NCBI GenBank assembly: GCA_003141315.1
Contig: PLLP01000023.1
Coordinates: 31,701-95,700, forward strand
DNA: 64,000 nt
Direction of reading: 5' to 3'
Origin: Phycisphaerales bacterium
Lineage (GTDB): Bacteria; Planctomycetota; Phycisphaerae; Sedimentisphaerales; Anaerobacaceae
The number at the start of each line of letters is the position of its first letter. Position 1 is the first letter of the stretch. The position numbers were made by a program, and so were the translations under genes. Shown piece after piece: positions 8,396 through 17,691 of the stretch. The notes beneath the pieces were generated by a model, which saw only the letters and a list, made by a program, of their open reading frames with translations, searched no databases and was not told where the DNA came from.

Positions 8396-9556
8396 CTATT
8401 TTTTATTCACAAAAGGTGAAAGCTGCCGCAGCCTGTTAATAATGGGCGGAAGCTTTTCGATTAAAAAATCGACTTCCTCTTCGGTATTGTATCTCGACAG
8501 GCTGAACCTGATAGAGCCGTGAGCTGCGGTAAAAGGAACTCCCATCGCCCGCATAACGTGCGAGGGTTCGAGCGAGCCTGAAGTGCAGGCGGAGCCGCTG
8601 GAGGCACAGATGCCGAATTTATCGAGCATAAGTAGAATGGCCTCGCCTTCGACAAACTCGAAACTGATATTCGTGGTATTCGGGAGGCGGTTTTTTTTGT
8701 CGCCGTTGAGTTTGCTGTCAGGACACGTTTTAAGAATTTCCTCTTCGAGTTTATCCCGCAGCTTTTTGACGCGGGTATTTTCGTCATCGAGGAATTTCGC
8801 GGCAAGCTCGCAGGCCTTTCCGATGCCAACGATGGCCGCGGTGTTTTCAGTGCCTGCCCTTTTTCCCGATTCCTGGTGCCCGCCCACGATAAAAGGCGAT
8901 ATTCTCGTTCCTTTTTTGATATAGAGGACGCCGATACCCTTCGGGCCGTGAAGCTTATGACCGGAAAGGCTGAGTAGGTCGATTTTGGATTTCGACAAAT
9001 TCAGCGGAATCTTGCCGACCGCCTGAACCGCATCGGTGTGTAAAACCGCCCCGCTGCCGCTGACGATTTCAGCGATTTTTTCCATGGGGAATATAACGCC
9101 GGTTTCGTTATTGGCATACATAATTGAAACAACAGCCGTATTGGCGTCAACCCGTTCTTTCAATTCATCGAGGTCGAGATTGCCCTGCCTGTCAACGCCG
9201 AGTTCTACAATGGTAAAGCCGAGCGTTTCAAGCTCGCGGCAGGTCGACAGGACGGCGGGATGCTCGACCCGCGTAGTGACAATTTTTCTTTTTTGCGGAT
9301 TCGCCTCGATGACGCCCTTTATCGCAGCGTTGTCGCTTTCTGTGCCGCCGCTTGTGAATATGATTTCGGAACTGTCGCAGCCTAACAAATCGGCGACCTG
9401 CTGCCGTGCCTTTTTAATCATTTGTGCAATCTGCCCGCCGAACGAATGCATGCTCGAAGGATTGCCGTAAAGCTCGGAGAAAAGAGGCAGCATCACTTCG
9501 AGAACCTCCGGTGCGACGCGGCTGGTGGCATTATTGTCAAAATAAATTGTCTTCAT
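8396..9556 (-). CDS. nifS: cysteine desulfurase (NifS type)
   Basis: PLP enzyme that takes sulfur from L-cysteine as an enzyme persulfide and passes it to the NifU scaffold for Fe-S cluster building. The 386 residues carry the expected active-site residues: H99 in RVEHPAV, D175 in HTDAVQA, the PLP lysine K201 in SGHKLHGPKG, and the persulfide cysteine C324 in SSGSACTSGS. The short loop SGSACTSG is the NifS/IscS (group I) form rather than SufS. Its ATG overlaps the nifU stop by 4 bases (ATGA), indicating translational coupling. No nitrogenase genes are present, so this is probably the general housekeeping system. Confidence 0.96.
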   Translation of the reverse strand: MKTIYFDNNATSRVAPEVLEVMLPLFSELYGNPSSMHSFGGQIAQMIKKARQQVADLLGCDSSEIIFTSGGTESDNAAIKGVIEANPQKRKIVTTRVEHPAVLSTCRELETLGFTIVELGVDRQGNLDLDELKERVDANTAVVSIMYANNETGVIFPMEKIAEIVSGSGAVLHTDAVQAVGKIPLNLSKSKIDLLSLSGHKLHGPKGIGVLYIKKGTRISPFIVGGHQESGKRAGTENTAAIVGIGKACELAAKFLDDENTRVKKLRDKLEEEILKTCPDSKLNGDKKNRLPNTTNISFEFVEGEAILLMLDKFGICASSGSACTSGSLEPSHVMRAMGVPFTAAHGSIRFSLSRYNTEEEVDFLIEKLPPIINRLRQLSPFVNKK

Positions 9557-10407
9557 TGGTTTTCCTTTTGTTCTTCAACAACTATATCATCACAGACGAA
9601 TTCTCTGAGCCTGGCTTCAACGACATCTTTCATTGTAAATTCAGCGGTTTTACATCCCGCACACATACCCCTGAGAGCAACGATAACCTTTTTGCCTTCG
9701 ACATCAACCAGCTCGATGTCGCCGCCGTCGGCTCGCAGAGCGGGCCTGATTTGCTCGTTTATGGTTCGTTCGATGAGGCTGATTTTCTGAATATTGGTAA
9801 GTTTTTGTCCTTTTTGCGGCATCTGGACGTGCTGTTTTTCTTTCTGCCCGCGGATACTATCGATAATCTCCTGGATTTTCGGTTTGCACCCGCCGCAGCC
9901 GCCGCCCGCCTTGGTGAAATTCGTAACCTGCTCGACGGTAGTAAGATTGTTTTCCTTTATAACCCTTTCGATTTCCTTGTCAGTGACGCCGAAACAGGTG
10001 CAGACTATCTTGCCTTCGAGCTGATGTTTCTTCGAGCCGCCCGTCTGGTAATTTTCGATGGCAGCTTCGAGCGCCTCCCTGCCCATAACCGAGCAGTGCA
10101 TTTTTTGTTCCGGCAGTCCGCCGAGATACTCGGCAATCTCCTTGTTGGTGACTTTGGAGGCCTCCGCGATGGTTTTCCCTTTGATTAGCTCCGTGAGTAC
10201 CGACGATGAGGCGATAGCGCTGGCGCATCCGAAAGTTTTGAATTTGACGTCTGCAATTTTGCCGTTTTTGTCGAGTTTGAAGGTAAGTTTCAGGGCGTCT
10301 CCGCAGGCAAGTGAGCCGACTTCGCCTGTACCGTCGGGATTTTCAACCTCGCCGACGTTTCTCGGATTCAAAAAATGGTCCATAACCTTATCAGTATATT
10401 CCCACAT
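9553..10407 (-). CDS. nifU: NifU three-domain Fe-S scaffold protein
   Basis: Scaffold on which [2Fe-2S]/[4Fe-4S] clusters form before transfer to target enzymes. All three NifU domains are present in 284 residues: an IscU-like domain (C35, C61, C105 with LACGD, FGCAS, HCSVMG), a central BFD-type [2Fe-2S] domain (C136, C138, C171, C174; GGGCGGC), and a C-terminal Nfu domain (C249, C252; CAGC). The full three-domain form is typical of anaerobes and epsilonproteobacteria that use NIF machinery instead of ISC or SUF. It is coupled to nifS by a 4-base overlap and lies 74 bases after nadA. Confidence 0.96.
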   Translation of the reverse strand: MWEYTDKVMDHFLNPRNVGEVENPDGTGEVGSLACGDALKLTFKLDKNGKIADVKFKTFGCASAIASSSVLTELIKGKTIAEASKVTNKEIAEYLGGLPEQKMHCSVMGREALEAAIENYQTGGSKKHQLEGKIVCTCFGVTDKEIERVIKENNLTTVEQVTNFTKAGGGCGGCKPKIQEIIDSIRGQKEKQHVQMPQKGQKLTNIQKISLIERTINEQIRPALRADGGDIELVDVEGKKVIVALRGMCAGCKTAEFTMKDVVEARLREFVCDDIVVEEQKENQ

Positions 10408-10481
10408 AATTTCTTACCTCGTAATTAGTTTATCATAACCGTATTTTTTATTTTCCGCTCACATACAATAACAGCAATTAC

Positions 10482-11402
10482 TTACACAGGCGATGGCAAA
10501 ACTTCAATCATTCTGTCGAGAGATTTTTTTGCCTTTAACCTTATATCCTGCGGGATAGTTATCTTAAATTTAAGGTCTTCGAGCGACCAGATTATTTTTT
10601 CGAGAGTGATTTTTTTCATATTTGGGCAAACGGCATTCTGCGAAGCCGGTATAAATTCGGCATCGGGTCTCTGCTTTTTCAAAGGATAAATTATGCCGAC
10701 CTCGGTTGCGATAATAAAACGTTTTGCGGCACTTTCCTTGACAAACTTCAGCATCCCTCCGGTGCTGATGACATAGTCGGCAATCTGCCTTACCGGTTCG
10801 GTGCATTCGGGGTGAGCAAGAACAATCGCATCGGGATATTTGGATTTTGCATTTTTTATATCCTCCTGCGTTATTATCACGTGCGACCTGCAGTAGCCGG
10901 GCCAGAGAATTAATTGTCTGCCGGTCTTCTGGGCGGTGAACTGCCCGAGATTCTGGTCCGGGACAAAAATAACAGGCTTGTCTTTCGGTAAAGACTGAAC
11001 GATTTCAACGGCGTTAGCGCTGGTGCAGCAGTAATCGCTTTCGGCCTTGACGTCGGCGGTACTGTTGACATAGCAGACAACGATGGCATCGGGATGTTTT
11101 CGCTTGAGCTGGCGCAACTGGTCTGCGGTAATCATATCGGCCATCGGGCAGCCGGCGTTTTTGTCCGGCAAAAGCACGGTCTTGCCCGGCGAAAGAATGG
11201 CGGCGGTTTCCGCCATAAACAGAACCCCGCAAAAGACTATTACATCAGCATCTGTTTTCGATGCGCTGATGCTAAGCCCCAGAGAGTCCCCCGTAAAATC
11301 CGCGACATCCTGAACTTCAGGCATCTGATAATTATGGGCAAGGATAACGGCGTTTCGCTGCTCCTTGAGATTTTTTATTTTCTCAATCAATTGTTCGTTC
11401 AC
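10482..11402 (-). CDS. nadA: quinolinate synthase
   Basis: Condenses iminoaspartate with dihydroxyacetone phosphate to quinolinate in de novo NAD synthesis; it needs an oxygen-sensitive [4Fe-4S] cluster. Family motifs visible: AHNYQMPEVQDVADFTGDSL at the N-terminus, VCYVNSTADVKAE, and the cysteines in FCGVLFMAET, SDYCCTSANA, HPECTEPV and NAVCPNMKKI, which include the three cluster ligands. The GTG at 11402 (306 residues) is chosen: it follows AGAGG at 7 bases, and a longer open frame would overlap cysE. It sits within the cysteine/Fe-S operon, consistent with its cluster requirement. No nadB or nadC is in the window. Confidence 0.95.
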   Translation of the reverse strand: MNEQLIEKIKNLKEQRNAVILAHNYQMPEVQDVADFTGDSLGLSISASKTDADVIVFCGVLFMAETAAILSPGKTVLLPDKNAGCPMADMITADQLRQLKRKHPDAIVVCYVNSTADVKAESDYCCTSANAVEIVQSLPKDKPVIFVPDQNLGQFTAQKTGRQLILWPGYCRSHVIITQEDIKNAKSKYPDAIVLAHPECTEPVRQIADYVISTGGMLKFVKESAAKRFIIATEVGIIYPLKKQRPDAEFIPASQNAVCPNMKKITLEKIIWSLEDLKFKITIPQDIRLKAKKSLDRMIEVLPSPV

Positions 11403-11424
11403 AATAAACCTCTGCAAACCCCTG

Positions 11425-12333
11425 CTATTTCTTCTCGCCTTTATAGACGAGGTCGGCGTGCGGGCTCGAAACAACTACCCCCGGCGGAACCGAATCGTGA
11501 ATCCAGACGTTTCCGCCGATAGTTGCGCCTTTTCCGATAACAATATCGCCAAGAATGGTTGCCTCGGCATATATAGTAACATCGTCTTCAATCGTTGGAT
11601 GACGCTTGGCGCCTTTTATGCTCTGTGCGTCTTTAGGAATACGCTTGGCAATCAATGAAACTCCCTGATAGAACCGAACATTGTTCCCGATAACGGCTGT
11701 TTCACCAATGACAACGCCTGTGCCGTGGTCGATAAAAAAGTTTCGGCCAATTGTGGCGCCAGGATGTATGTCAATACCGGTTTTTGAGTGGGCGCTTTCG
11801 GTCATTATCCGTGGAATCAGCGGCACCTGCTTTAAATATAGCTCGTGTGCAATTCGATAAGTCGCAATCGCTATTATACAGGGATAGCTGATAACAATTT
11901 CCTCGGAAGATTGCGCCGCGGGGTCGCCTTCCAGGGCAGCGGCAACATCGCTCTTGATATCTTCCCTGATTTGCGGAAGCTGGGTCAAAAGATGCAGCGT
12001 GGCATCGTCTGCCATTTTCCTGCAGTCGCCTGTCTGGCAATTCTCCATCCTGCAGCGATACCTGAAGGCCTTTTCAATCTGCTCGGATAATTCCGTATAT
12101 ATCTGGTAGAGAATGTCCACAACAACAAATTTGACATTCGCCTTTGTGACGGTTCTTTTGCCGGCATAGCCCGGGAAAAGCAACTCGTTCATCAGGTCAA
12201 GGCTCTGGAGGATTTTATCTCTTACAGGCAAATTGGCGATATCTACAAAGTTGATGCCGATATCGTCATCATAAGTCCGGCTGATACGCTCAACCAGCTT
12301 TTCAATAATTTCGTTTGTCAAATCGTTTGGCAT
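11425..12333 (-). CDS. cysE: serine O-acetyltransferase
   Basis: Makes O-acetylserine from serine and acetyl-CoA, the substrate of CysK. 302 residues: an N-terminal helical SAT region (to ~150) and a C-terminal left-handed beta-helix of hexapeptide repeats including DIHPGATIGRNFFIDHGTG, VVIGETAVIG and GNVWIHDSVPPG. The His/Asp in the DHGTG region are the usual catalytic residues. Of two in-frame ATGs, 12333 has the better spacing to AGAGG than 12339. It is 22 bases before the nadA start and 44 after the cysK stop. The long N-terminus resembles the EpsC/SATase class. Confidence 0.94.
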   Translation of the reverse strand: MPNDLTNEIIEKLVERISRTYDDDIGINFVDIANLPVRDKILQSLDLMNELLFPGYAGKRTVTKANVKFVVVDILYQIYTELSEQIEKAFRYRCRMENCQTGDCRKMADDATLHLLTQLPQIREDIKSDVAAALEGDPAAQSSEEIVISYPCIIAIATYRIAHELYLKQVPLIPRIMTESAHSKTGIDIHPGATIGRNFFIDHGTGVVIGETAVIGNNVRFYQGVSLIAKRIPKDAQSIKGAKRHPTIEDDVTIYAEATILGDIVIGKGATIGGNVWIHDSVPPGVVVSSPHADLVYKGEKK

Positions 12334-12377
12334 ATTCATTTCCTCTGCAACAGAAAAGCAATTCGCCTAAGGCGAAC

Positions 12378-13304
12378 TTACAACCCTTCAAACATCGCGG
12401 TCGAAATATATCTTTCGCCGGTATCCGGCAGCAAAACGACAATCGTCTTTCCTTTATTTTCAGCTTTTTCGGCAAGCTGAATAGCCGCCCACACAGCGGC
12501 GCCGGAGCTGATGCCGGCTAATATACCTTCCTTCGCGGCAAGCTGTCGAGCCGTCTGCAGGGCATCCTTGTTCGAGACCCGGATAATCTGGTCTATAATA
12601 TCTTTGTTCAGGACATTCGGGATAAAACCTGCGCCGATACCCTGTATAGCATGCCGGCCGGGTTTGCCGCCTGAAAGAACCGCGGAATCTTCCGGCTCCA
12701 CTGCAACCACCTTCAAATCCTTATTCCGGCTTTTGAGTACCTCGCCGCAGCCTGTGATAGTGCCGCCGGTGCCGACACCGGAAACAAAGATGTCAACTTT
12801 GCCGTCGGTATCCGCCCAGATTTCCTCGGCTGTGGTCTCCCTGTGAATCTGCGGATTGGCAGGATTGTTAAACTGCTGCGGCATAAAGGAGTCGGGATTT
12901 TCCGAAAGAAGCTGATTGGCCTTTTCGATTGCGCCCTTCATACCGAGTTCCGCCGGCGTAAGGACAATCTGCGCGCCAAACAAGGCAAGCAGCTTTCGCC
13001 TTTCGATACTCATAGAGTCAGGCATAGTTAAAACGAGCTTATAGCCCCTCGCGGCACAAACATAAGCGAGACCAATACCGGTATTGCCGCTGGTGGGCTC
13101 AATAATGAGAGTGTCTTTTTTAATAAGCCCCTGCTGCTCAGCGGTATTTATCATAGCAAGTGCTATCCTGTCCTTTACGCTGTGGCAGGGATTAAAAGAC
13201 TCCAGCTTTGCCAGGATGGTTGCATTCGGCGAGACTAACTTGTTAAGCTTCACCAAAGGCGTAAACCCGATAGCCTCGGTAATGTCTGAAAAAATCGCAC
13301 TCAT
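12378..13304 (-). CDS. cysK: cysteine synthase A (O-acetylserine sulfhydrylase)
   Basis: PLP enzyme that joins sulfide to O-acetylserine to give cysteine. 308 residues with the PLP lysine K44 in CHSVKDR, the substrate loop PTSGNTG at 70-76, the phosphate-binding GVGTGGT near 178, and [10 protein letters not shown], all typical of CysK. Directly upstream of cysE and downstream of the Rrf2 regulator (32 bases), so sulfide can flow to cysteine and then to Fe-S sulfur through NifS within one operon. Confidence 0.96.
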   Translation of the reverse strand: MSAIFSDITEAIGFTPLVKLNKLVSPNATILAKLESFNPCHSVKDRIALAMINTAEQQGLIKKDTLIIEPTSGNTGIGLAYVCAARGYKLVLTMPDSMSIERRKLLALFGAQIVLTPAELGMKGAIEKANQLLSENPDSFMPQQFNNPANPQIHRETTAEEIWADTDGKVDIFVSGVGTGGTITGCGEVLKSRNKDLKVVAVEPEDSAVLSGGKPGRHAIQGIGAGFIPNVLNKDIIDQIIRVSNKDALQTARQLAAKEGILAGISSGAAVWAAIQLAEKAENKGKTIVVLLPDTGERYISTAMFEGL

Positions 13305-13336
13305 AATATCTAATCCCTAAAAAATGATTTAGTGTT

Positions 13337-13771
13337 CTATATCCGGTAATCCAAAATACCTTCTCTTTTAGTATTTTCAACCAAATCCTGGAGGGTCTTG
13401 GATTTAAGGACGTCTTCGATAACGTCGTTAACCTGTTTCCAGAGACCTTTAACCATGCAATCTGCAAAACGGCTGCAGCTTCCCTCGTCATAAACGCAAT
13501 CAACGAGAACAACCGGCCCTTCCAGCGGGCGAAAGCAATCGATAATCTTAATCTGGTCGGGCGGCTTAGCAAGCATATAGCCGCCAAGCGAGCCCCTGCT
13601 GCTCTTAACGATACCGGCGTTTTTCAGAATAACAATAACCCTTTCGAGATACTTTACAGAGACGCCCTGCCTTTGAGCAATAGTTTTCAGGGGCAGCGGC
13701 TTCTTTTCATAATTACAAGCCAGCTCCATAAGCGCCCTTAAACCATATCTTGTGCGAGTCGAAAGTCTCAT
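13337..13771 (-). CDS. Rrf2 family transcriptional regulator (IscR-like)
   Basis: 144-residue winged-helix regulator beginning MRLSTRTRYGLRAL, the Rrf2 signature, with the recognition region near QRQGVSVKYLERVI. Three cysteines at 92, 99 and 105 lie almost where IscR has its [2Fe-2S] ligands (92, 98, 104), so a cluster-sensing role is likely. The ATG at 13771 is chosen over an upstream extension because it begins the conserved fold and follows AGGA. It heads the cysK-cysE-nadA-nifU-nifS run. Spacing C-x6-C differs from IscR's C-x5-C, so it could also be a CymR-like cysteine regulator. Confidence 0.9.
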   Translation of the reverse strand: MRLSTRTRYGLRALMELACNYEKKPLPLKTIAQRQGVSVKYLERVIVILKNAGIVKSSRGSLGGYMLAKPPDQIKIIDCFRPLEGPVVLVDCVYDEGSCSRFADCMVKGLWKQVNDVIEDVLKSKTLQDLVENTKREGILDYRI

Positions 13772-13786
13772 AGGTTTTCCTATTAT

Positions 13787-13825
13787 TCCTACCTTTATAG
13801 TAGGATATACTAACCCAATAATCAA
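13787..13825 (-). promoter_or_regulatory. promoter and probable operator of the Rrf2-Fe-S operon
   Basis: On the minus strand TTGATT (13825-13820), 17 bases, then TACTAT (13802-13797). An inverted repeat TCCTAC-N7-GTAGGA (13787-13805) overlaps the -10 element, a good place for autorepression by the Rrf2 protein encoded just downstream. Operator function is inferred. Confidence 0.6.
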
Positions 13826-13991
13826 ATAGTTCAAGAAAAAAACGCCGGGAAGCAATTTTTTTACTATTCAAAGACCTCGCAGCCCCTGAATATCGTAAAA
13901 AACGCACAAACACACAACTTGTTGGGGGTTGATGGTCTAAAAATAGCTATATGTTGAGAATTAAAACCTCGTTAAAATTATTGGCATTTTC

Positions 13992-14020
13992 TTGACAGGG
14001 CCTGATTAAAAACCTACAAT
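13992..14020 (+). promoter_or_regulatory. sigma-70 promoter of the GT4 fusion gene
   Basis: TTGACA (13992-13997), 17 bases, TACAAT (14015-14020), about 38 bases before the ATG at 14059. Confidence 0.75.
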
Positions 14021-14058
14021 CAAATTGACTGGCGAGATAATCCAAGAAGGAAACCTTG

Positions 14059-16461
14059 ATGATGGGAAAAAGTGCCCGTAAAAAAATAGCATTTGTTTCC
14101 TCATATCCCCCAAGAAAATGTGGAATAGCGACTTTCACAAATGACCTCATCAGCAGTATCTCTTCAGCCGGCAGGGAAAATTTCGAACCGCTTATTGTGG
14201 CGATGCAGGCGGGAGACCAGAGCTACAATGAGCCGGTAAAATTCGAGATTCGCCAGGACATCAAAAATGATTATATCTGCGCCGCAGATTACATAAACTT
14301 CAGCCACGTGGACCTTGTGAGCATCCAGCACGAATTCGGCCTCTTCGGCGGCGACGCCGGTTCATATCTGAATCTGCTCATCGAGAGAATAAATGCACCG
14401 GTAATCACAACGCTTCATACAGTTCTGGAAGTGCCGGAACCGGCATATCATAAATCAACAGCAGCAGTCTGCAATGGCTCAAACAAGGTAATCGTAATGA
14501 ACGAGCGGGGAATTAGAATGCTGCGGGATATATACGGCATCGCGGAAAATAAAATAGAGCTGATTCCGCATGGGATACCGGACATCCCCTTCGTTGACAG
14601 CAGCTATTACAAACACAAATTCGGAATAGAAGGAAGAAAGACAATCCTTACATTCGGATTGCTCAATAAAAACAAGGGCATTGAAACGATGATCAGGGCA
14701 ATGCCGGCGATAATCAAGACTGAGCCAACGGTATTATATATAGTTTTGGGTATGACGCATCCGCAGGTACTAAAATATGACGGAGAAAGCTACCGGTTCA
14801 GCCTGCAGAGGCTGACGGAAGAGCTCGGGTGCAGCGACCATATTATGTTCGTCAACAGATTTGTAAGCGATGAGGAGCTGCATAATTTTTTGTGCGCTGC
14901 CGATGTATATACGACGCCCTACCAGAACGTGGAACAGCTTACCAGCGGGACACTGTCATTTGCCGTGGGGGCCGGCAAGGCGGTCGTATCCACGCCATAC
15001 TGGGCGGCAGAGGAACTGCTGGCGGACGGGCGAGGCAGATTAGTGAAATTCGCAGACCCGGCAAAGCTCGCTGAAGCCATTGTCGAAATTTTCAAAAATG
15101 ATTCGCTGTATTATTCGCTGCGAAGAAAGGCCTACGATTACGGCAGAAGCCGGATATGGCCTCAAATCGGCCAGGAATATTGGAGGATGTTCGGTGCAAT
15201 CGAGAGGCCGATTTATTCTAAAACGGAATTGTCGCCGGCCTGCGGCAGGTCGATTAAGGCTAAATCGAGTATAGAATTGCCGGAACCTTCGCTGATTCAT
15301 ATAAGAAGACTTACCGACGATACCGGGATATTTCAGCACGCCAGTTTCATTATACCGGAACGCAAAAACGGCTACTGCACGGATGACAACGCCCGCGCAG
15401 TGATGGCGATGACAAAGTACTATACGCAGTACGCGGACCCGCAGGCATTAAGGCTGCTGGAGACCTATCTCGCCTTCGTAATGCATTCTCAGAACAAGGA
15501 CGGCTTAGTCAGAAACCTGATGAGATTCGACAGGACATGGGCGGCGGATGAAGCCCTCAATGACGCCCACGGAAGGGTTTTATGGGCTTATGGAGTCGTT
15601 TTGGCAAATCCGCCCGCCAGCTCTTTGATACCGGTTCTAAAGGATTGTTTCGACAATTCCGCGCAGCATATCACCCCCGGCTTACCGGGGCACGGCCTTG
15701 CTTACTCGATACTGGGAATGGCAGATTATCTCAAACAATTCCCGGGCGCAAGCGAGATAAAACGGAAGATGGAATTCGCAGCGGAAAAACTCGTATCGCT
15801 ATATAAACAAAACTGCACAGATAACTGGCAGTGGTTCGACAACAAGCTCGTATATGACAACGCGGTTTTTCCATACGCATTATTCGTGGCAGGCCAGGTG
15901 CTCGGCAGCAAATACACGGAAATTGCGGACAAAACTTGTCGATTTTTACTATCGCAAATATATAACGGGAGCCGTTTCAGTTTTATCGGCAGTGAAGGAT
16001 GGTTCCCGAAAGGCGGGAAAAAGGCAAAATTCGACCAGCAGCCGATAGAGGTCGCCACTACAGTTATGATGTTAAAGGCAGCCTTCGAGGCGAGCGGCGA
16101 CAGCCATTTCCTGAAACTGCAGAAAAAAGCCTTCGACTGGTTCCTCGGAGAAAACGACCTCGGACTTGCGGTGTATGATTTCAAGACCCAGGGATGTCGC
16201 GATGGCCTGATGGAGTGCGGCGTTAATGAAAACGAGGGAGCGGAAAGCATATTAAGTTTTCTATTGAGCCTGCTCACTATATCCGAAAATTACACGCCTC
16301 CTGACAAATTAAAGAATGATAGAAGTGTAAGTGCAAAAGCACAGACCGCCAAACCATCCGGGGGAACTGAAAAGGAAATGCTCTTTCCGATTATTGATTT
16401 ACCGCCAAAGACTGTGGATGGAAATAATTCGATAACGAGGCCGACACAAAAAAGTTTTTAG
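14059..16461 (+). CDS. GT4 glycosyltransferase fused to an alpha/alpha-barrel domain
   Basis: 800-residue two-domain protein. Residues ~8-385 form a GT-B glycosyltransferase of family 4: N-terminal SSYPPRKCGIATFTNDL, SIQHEFGLFGG, IELIPHGIPD, and an EQLTSGTLSFAVGAGKAVVSTPY donor region. Residues ~410-750 are rich in Trp, helix pairs and segments such as YCTDDNARAV, which look like a six-hairpin alpha/alpha toroid of the kind found in glycosidases and epimerases. Relatives of this architecture often sit beside mannan-phosphorylase (GH130) genes, but none is here. Two ATGs (14059, 14062) follow AAGAAGG. It is transcribed alone from a consensus promoter; the glycan product is unknown. Confidence 0.8.
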   Translation: MMGKSARKKIAFVSSYPPRKCGIATFTNDLISSISSAGRENFEPLIVAMQAGDQSYNEPVKFEIRQDIKNDYICAADYINFSHVDLVSIQHEFGLFGGDAGSYLNLLIERINAPVITTLHTVLEVPEPAYHKSTAAVCNGSNKVIVMNERGIRMLRDIYGIAENKIELIPHGIPDIPFVDSSYYKHKFGIEGRKTILTFGLLNKNKGIETMIRAMPAIIKTEPTVLYIVLGMTHPQVLKYDGESYRFSLQRLTEELGCSDHIMFVNRFVSDEELHNFLCAADVYTTPYQNVEQLTSGTLSFAVGAGKAVVSTPYWAAEELLADGRGRLVKFADPAKLAEAIVEIFKNDSLYYSLRRKAYDYGRSRIWPQIGQEYWRMFGAIERPIYSKTELSPACGRSIKAKSSIELPEPSLIHIRRLTDDTGIFQHASFIIPERKNGYCTDDNARAVMAMTKYYTQYADPQALRLLETYLAFVMHSQNKDGLVRNLMRFDRTWAADEALNDAHGRVLWAYGVVLANPPASSLIPVLKDCFDNSAQHITPGLPGHGLAYSILGMADYLKQFPGASEIKRKMEFAAEKLVSLYKQNCTDNWQWFDNKLVYDNAVFPYALFVAGQVLGSKYTEIADKTCRFLLSQIYNGSRFSFIGSEGWFPKGGKKAKFDQQPIEVATTVMMLKAAFEASGDSHFLKLQKKAFDWFLGENDLGLAVYDFKTQGCRDGLMECGVNENEGAESILSFLLSLLTISENYTPPDKLKNDRSVSAKAQTAKPSGGTEKEMLFPIIDLPPKTVDGNNSITRPTQKSF

Positions 16462-16578
16462 CCGGTATTTGGGTTTAAAAGCAGCTGAAACCGCTTCGGC
16501 GAAGACAAATCGTCTTCAACGGCACAATAGACGAAGAAAACTTGAATCACGCAGCCCTGACGAAAAGAGCGTAATAAA

Positions 16579-16716
16579 TTATATGCCTTCAAGGATTTCA
16601 GCGCTCTTTTGGCCGGTCCACTTTATATCGCCGCCCACACCCTGAACAGTCTGACAGCTCGCCAGAACCAGAAGCAAAATGGCCAGAAGAATTATTAAGA
16701 GTAATTTTCTGAGCAT
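16579..16716 (-). CDS. entericidin-like small lipoprotein
   Basis: A 45-residue open frame, easy to miss: a hydrophobic signal (LLLIILLAILLLVLASC) with the lipobox cysteine at residue 21, then QTVQGVGGDIKWTGQ and a short tail. The mature part matches the EcnA/EcnB entericidin pattern (C-x-T-x-x-G-x-G-x-D-I), a family of tiny membrane lipoproteins; EcnB is described as a toxin and EcnA as its antidote in enterobacteria. Start ATG at 16716 follows AAAGGG. Only one member is seen, so a toxin/antidote pair is not supported. It is isolated between two plus-strand genes. The family call is by pattern only. Confidence 0.72.
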   Translation of the reverse strand: MLRKLLLIILLAILLLVLASCQTVQGVGGDIKWTGQKSAEILEGI

Positions 16717-16865
16717 CTTTGTGTATCCCTTTTACCTTCTGATAATATCATCTCTTAAAAGTACCGCACTTTTTTATCATAATGCGGTATTTCCTTTATC
16801 AGGCATATTTGTATAATATTATCGGCCAGGAAGCAGCAATTTCGATAGTCTAATCGGAGTAGATT

Positions 16866-17636
16866 ATGAAGGTGGCGAGCTTTAATGTGAACGGTCTGCG
16901 GGCAAGGCTTGATACAGTTATAGACTGGCTCGACAGAAGAAAGCCGGATATCCTCTGTGTTCAGGAAACGAAGGTGCAGGATAAGGACTTTCCGGGCCAG
17001 GCCTTTGAGGATACAGGGTATAAATATGTATTCAAGGGGCAAAAAAGCTACAACGGGGTGGCGATTTTCAGCAAAACCAAAGCTTCAAAGGTGCAAGCGG
17101 GGTTCGAGGACGAGCCTAAAGATGAAAGCCGTTTATTGAAGGCCCAAATCGACGGCATTATAGTCGTCAATACCTACGTGCCGCAGGGGTATCTGCCGGA
17201 TTCCGAGATGTTCGCTTACAAATTAAAATGGTTCGAGCGGCTGCGAAAATACTTCGAGAAAAATTTCAAGCCGACCGACCCGGTTATCTGGCTTGGCGAC
17301 TTCAATGTGGCGCCGGAGGATATCGATGTATATGACCCCGCAAGATTAACAGGGCACGTCTGCTTCAATCCACAGGTTAAAGAGGCACTGAAAAAGGTGT
17401 GCGACTGGGGCTTTGAGGATTTGTTCCGCAAGTACCACAAAGAGGGCGGCCACTATACATTCTGGGATTACCGTGAAAGAGGGGCGTTCTCCCGCAATCT
17501 CGGCTGGCGGTTAGACCATATAATGGCTACGGAAGTGCTGGCGAAAAAATGCAAGGGCTGCTATATAGACGCGAAGCCTCGTGAAGGTGAAAGGCCGAGC
17601 GACCATACGCCGGTCGTCGCGGAATTCGACATCTGA
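16866..17636 (+). CDS. xthA: exodeoxyribonuclease III
   Basis: AP endonuclease / 3'-phosphodiesterase of base-excision repair. 256 residues with the full ExoIII signature: MKVASFNVNGLRAR at the N-terminus, CVQETKVQD (Mg-binding Glu), WLGDFNVAPEDIDVYDP, a GWRLDHIMAT block, and the C-terminal SDHTPVVAEF with the catalytic His. Length is as expected. Single gene, convergent with the antiporter gene 55 bases away. Confidence 0.96.
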   Translation: MKVASFNVNGLRARLDTVIDWLDRRKPDILCVQETKVQDKDFPGQAFEDTGYKYVFKGQKSYNGVAIFSKTKASKVQAGFEDEPKDESRLLKAQIDGIIVVNTYVPQGYLPDSEMFAYKLKWFERLRKYFEKNFKPTDPVIWLGDFNVAPEDIDVYDPARLTGHVCFNPQVKEALKKVCDWGFEDLFRKYHKEGGHYTFWDYRERGAFSRNLGWRLDHIMATEVLAKKCKGCYIDAKPREGERPSDHTPVVAEFDI

Positions 17637-17691
17637 CCAGCCAAAACGTCAACCCGAATTAAAACACCTCCGAAGTCGGCGTTGCCGCTCG

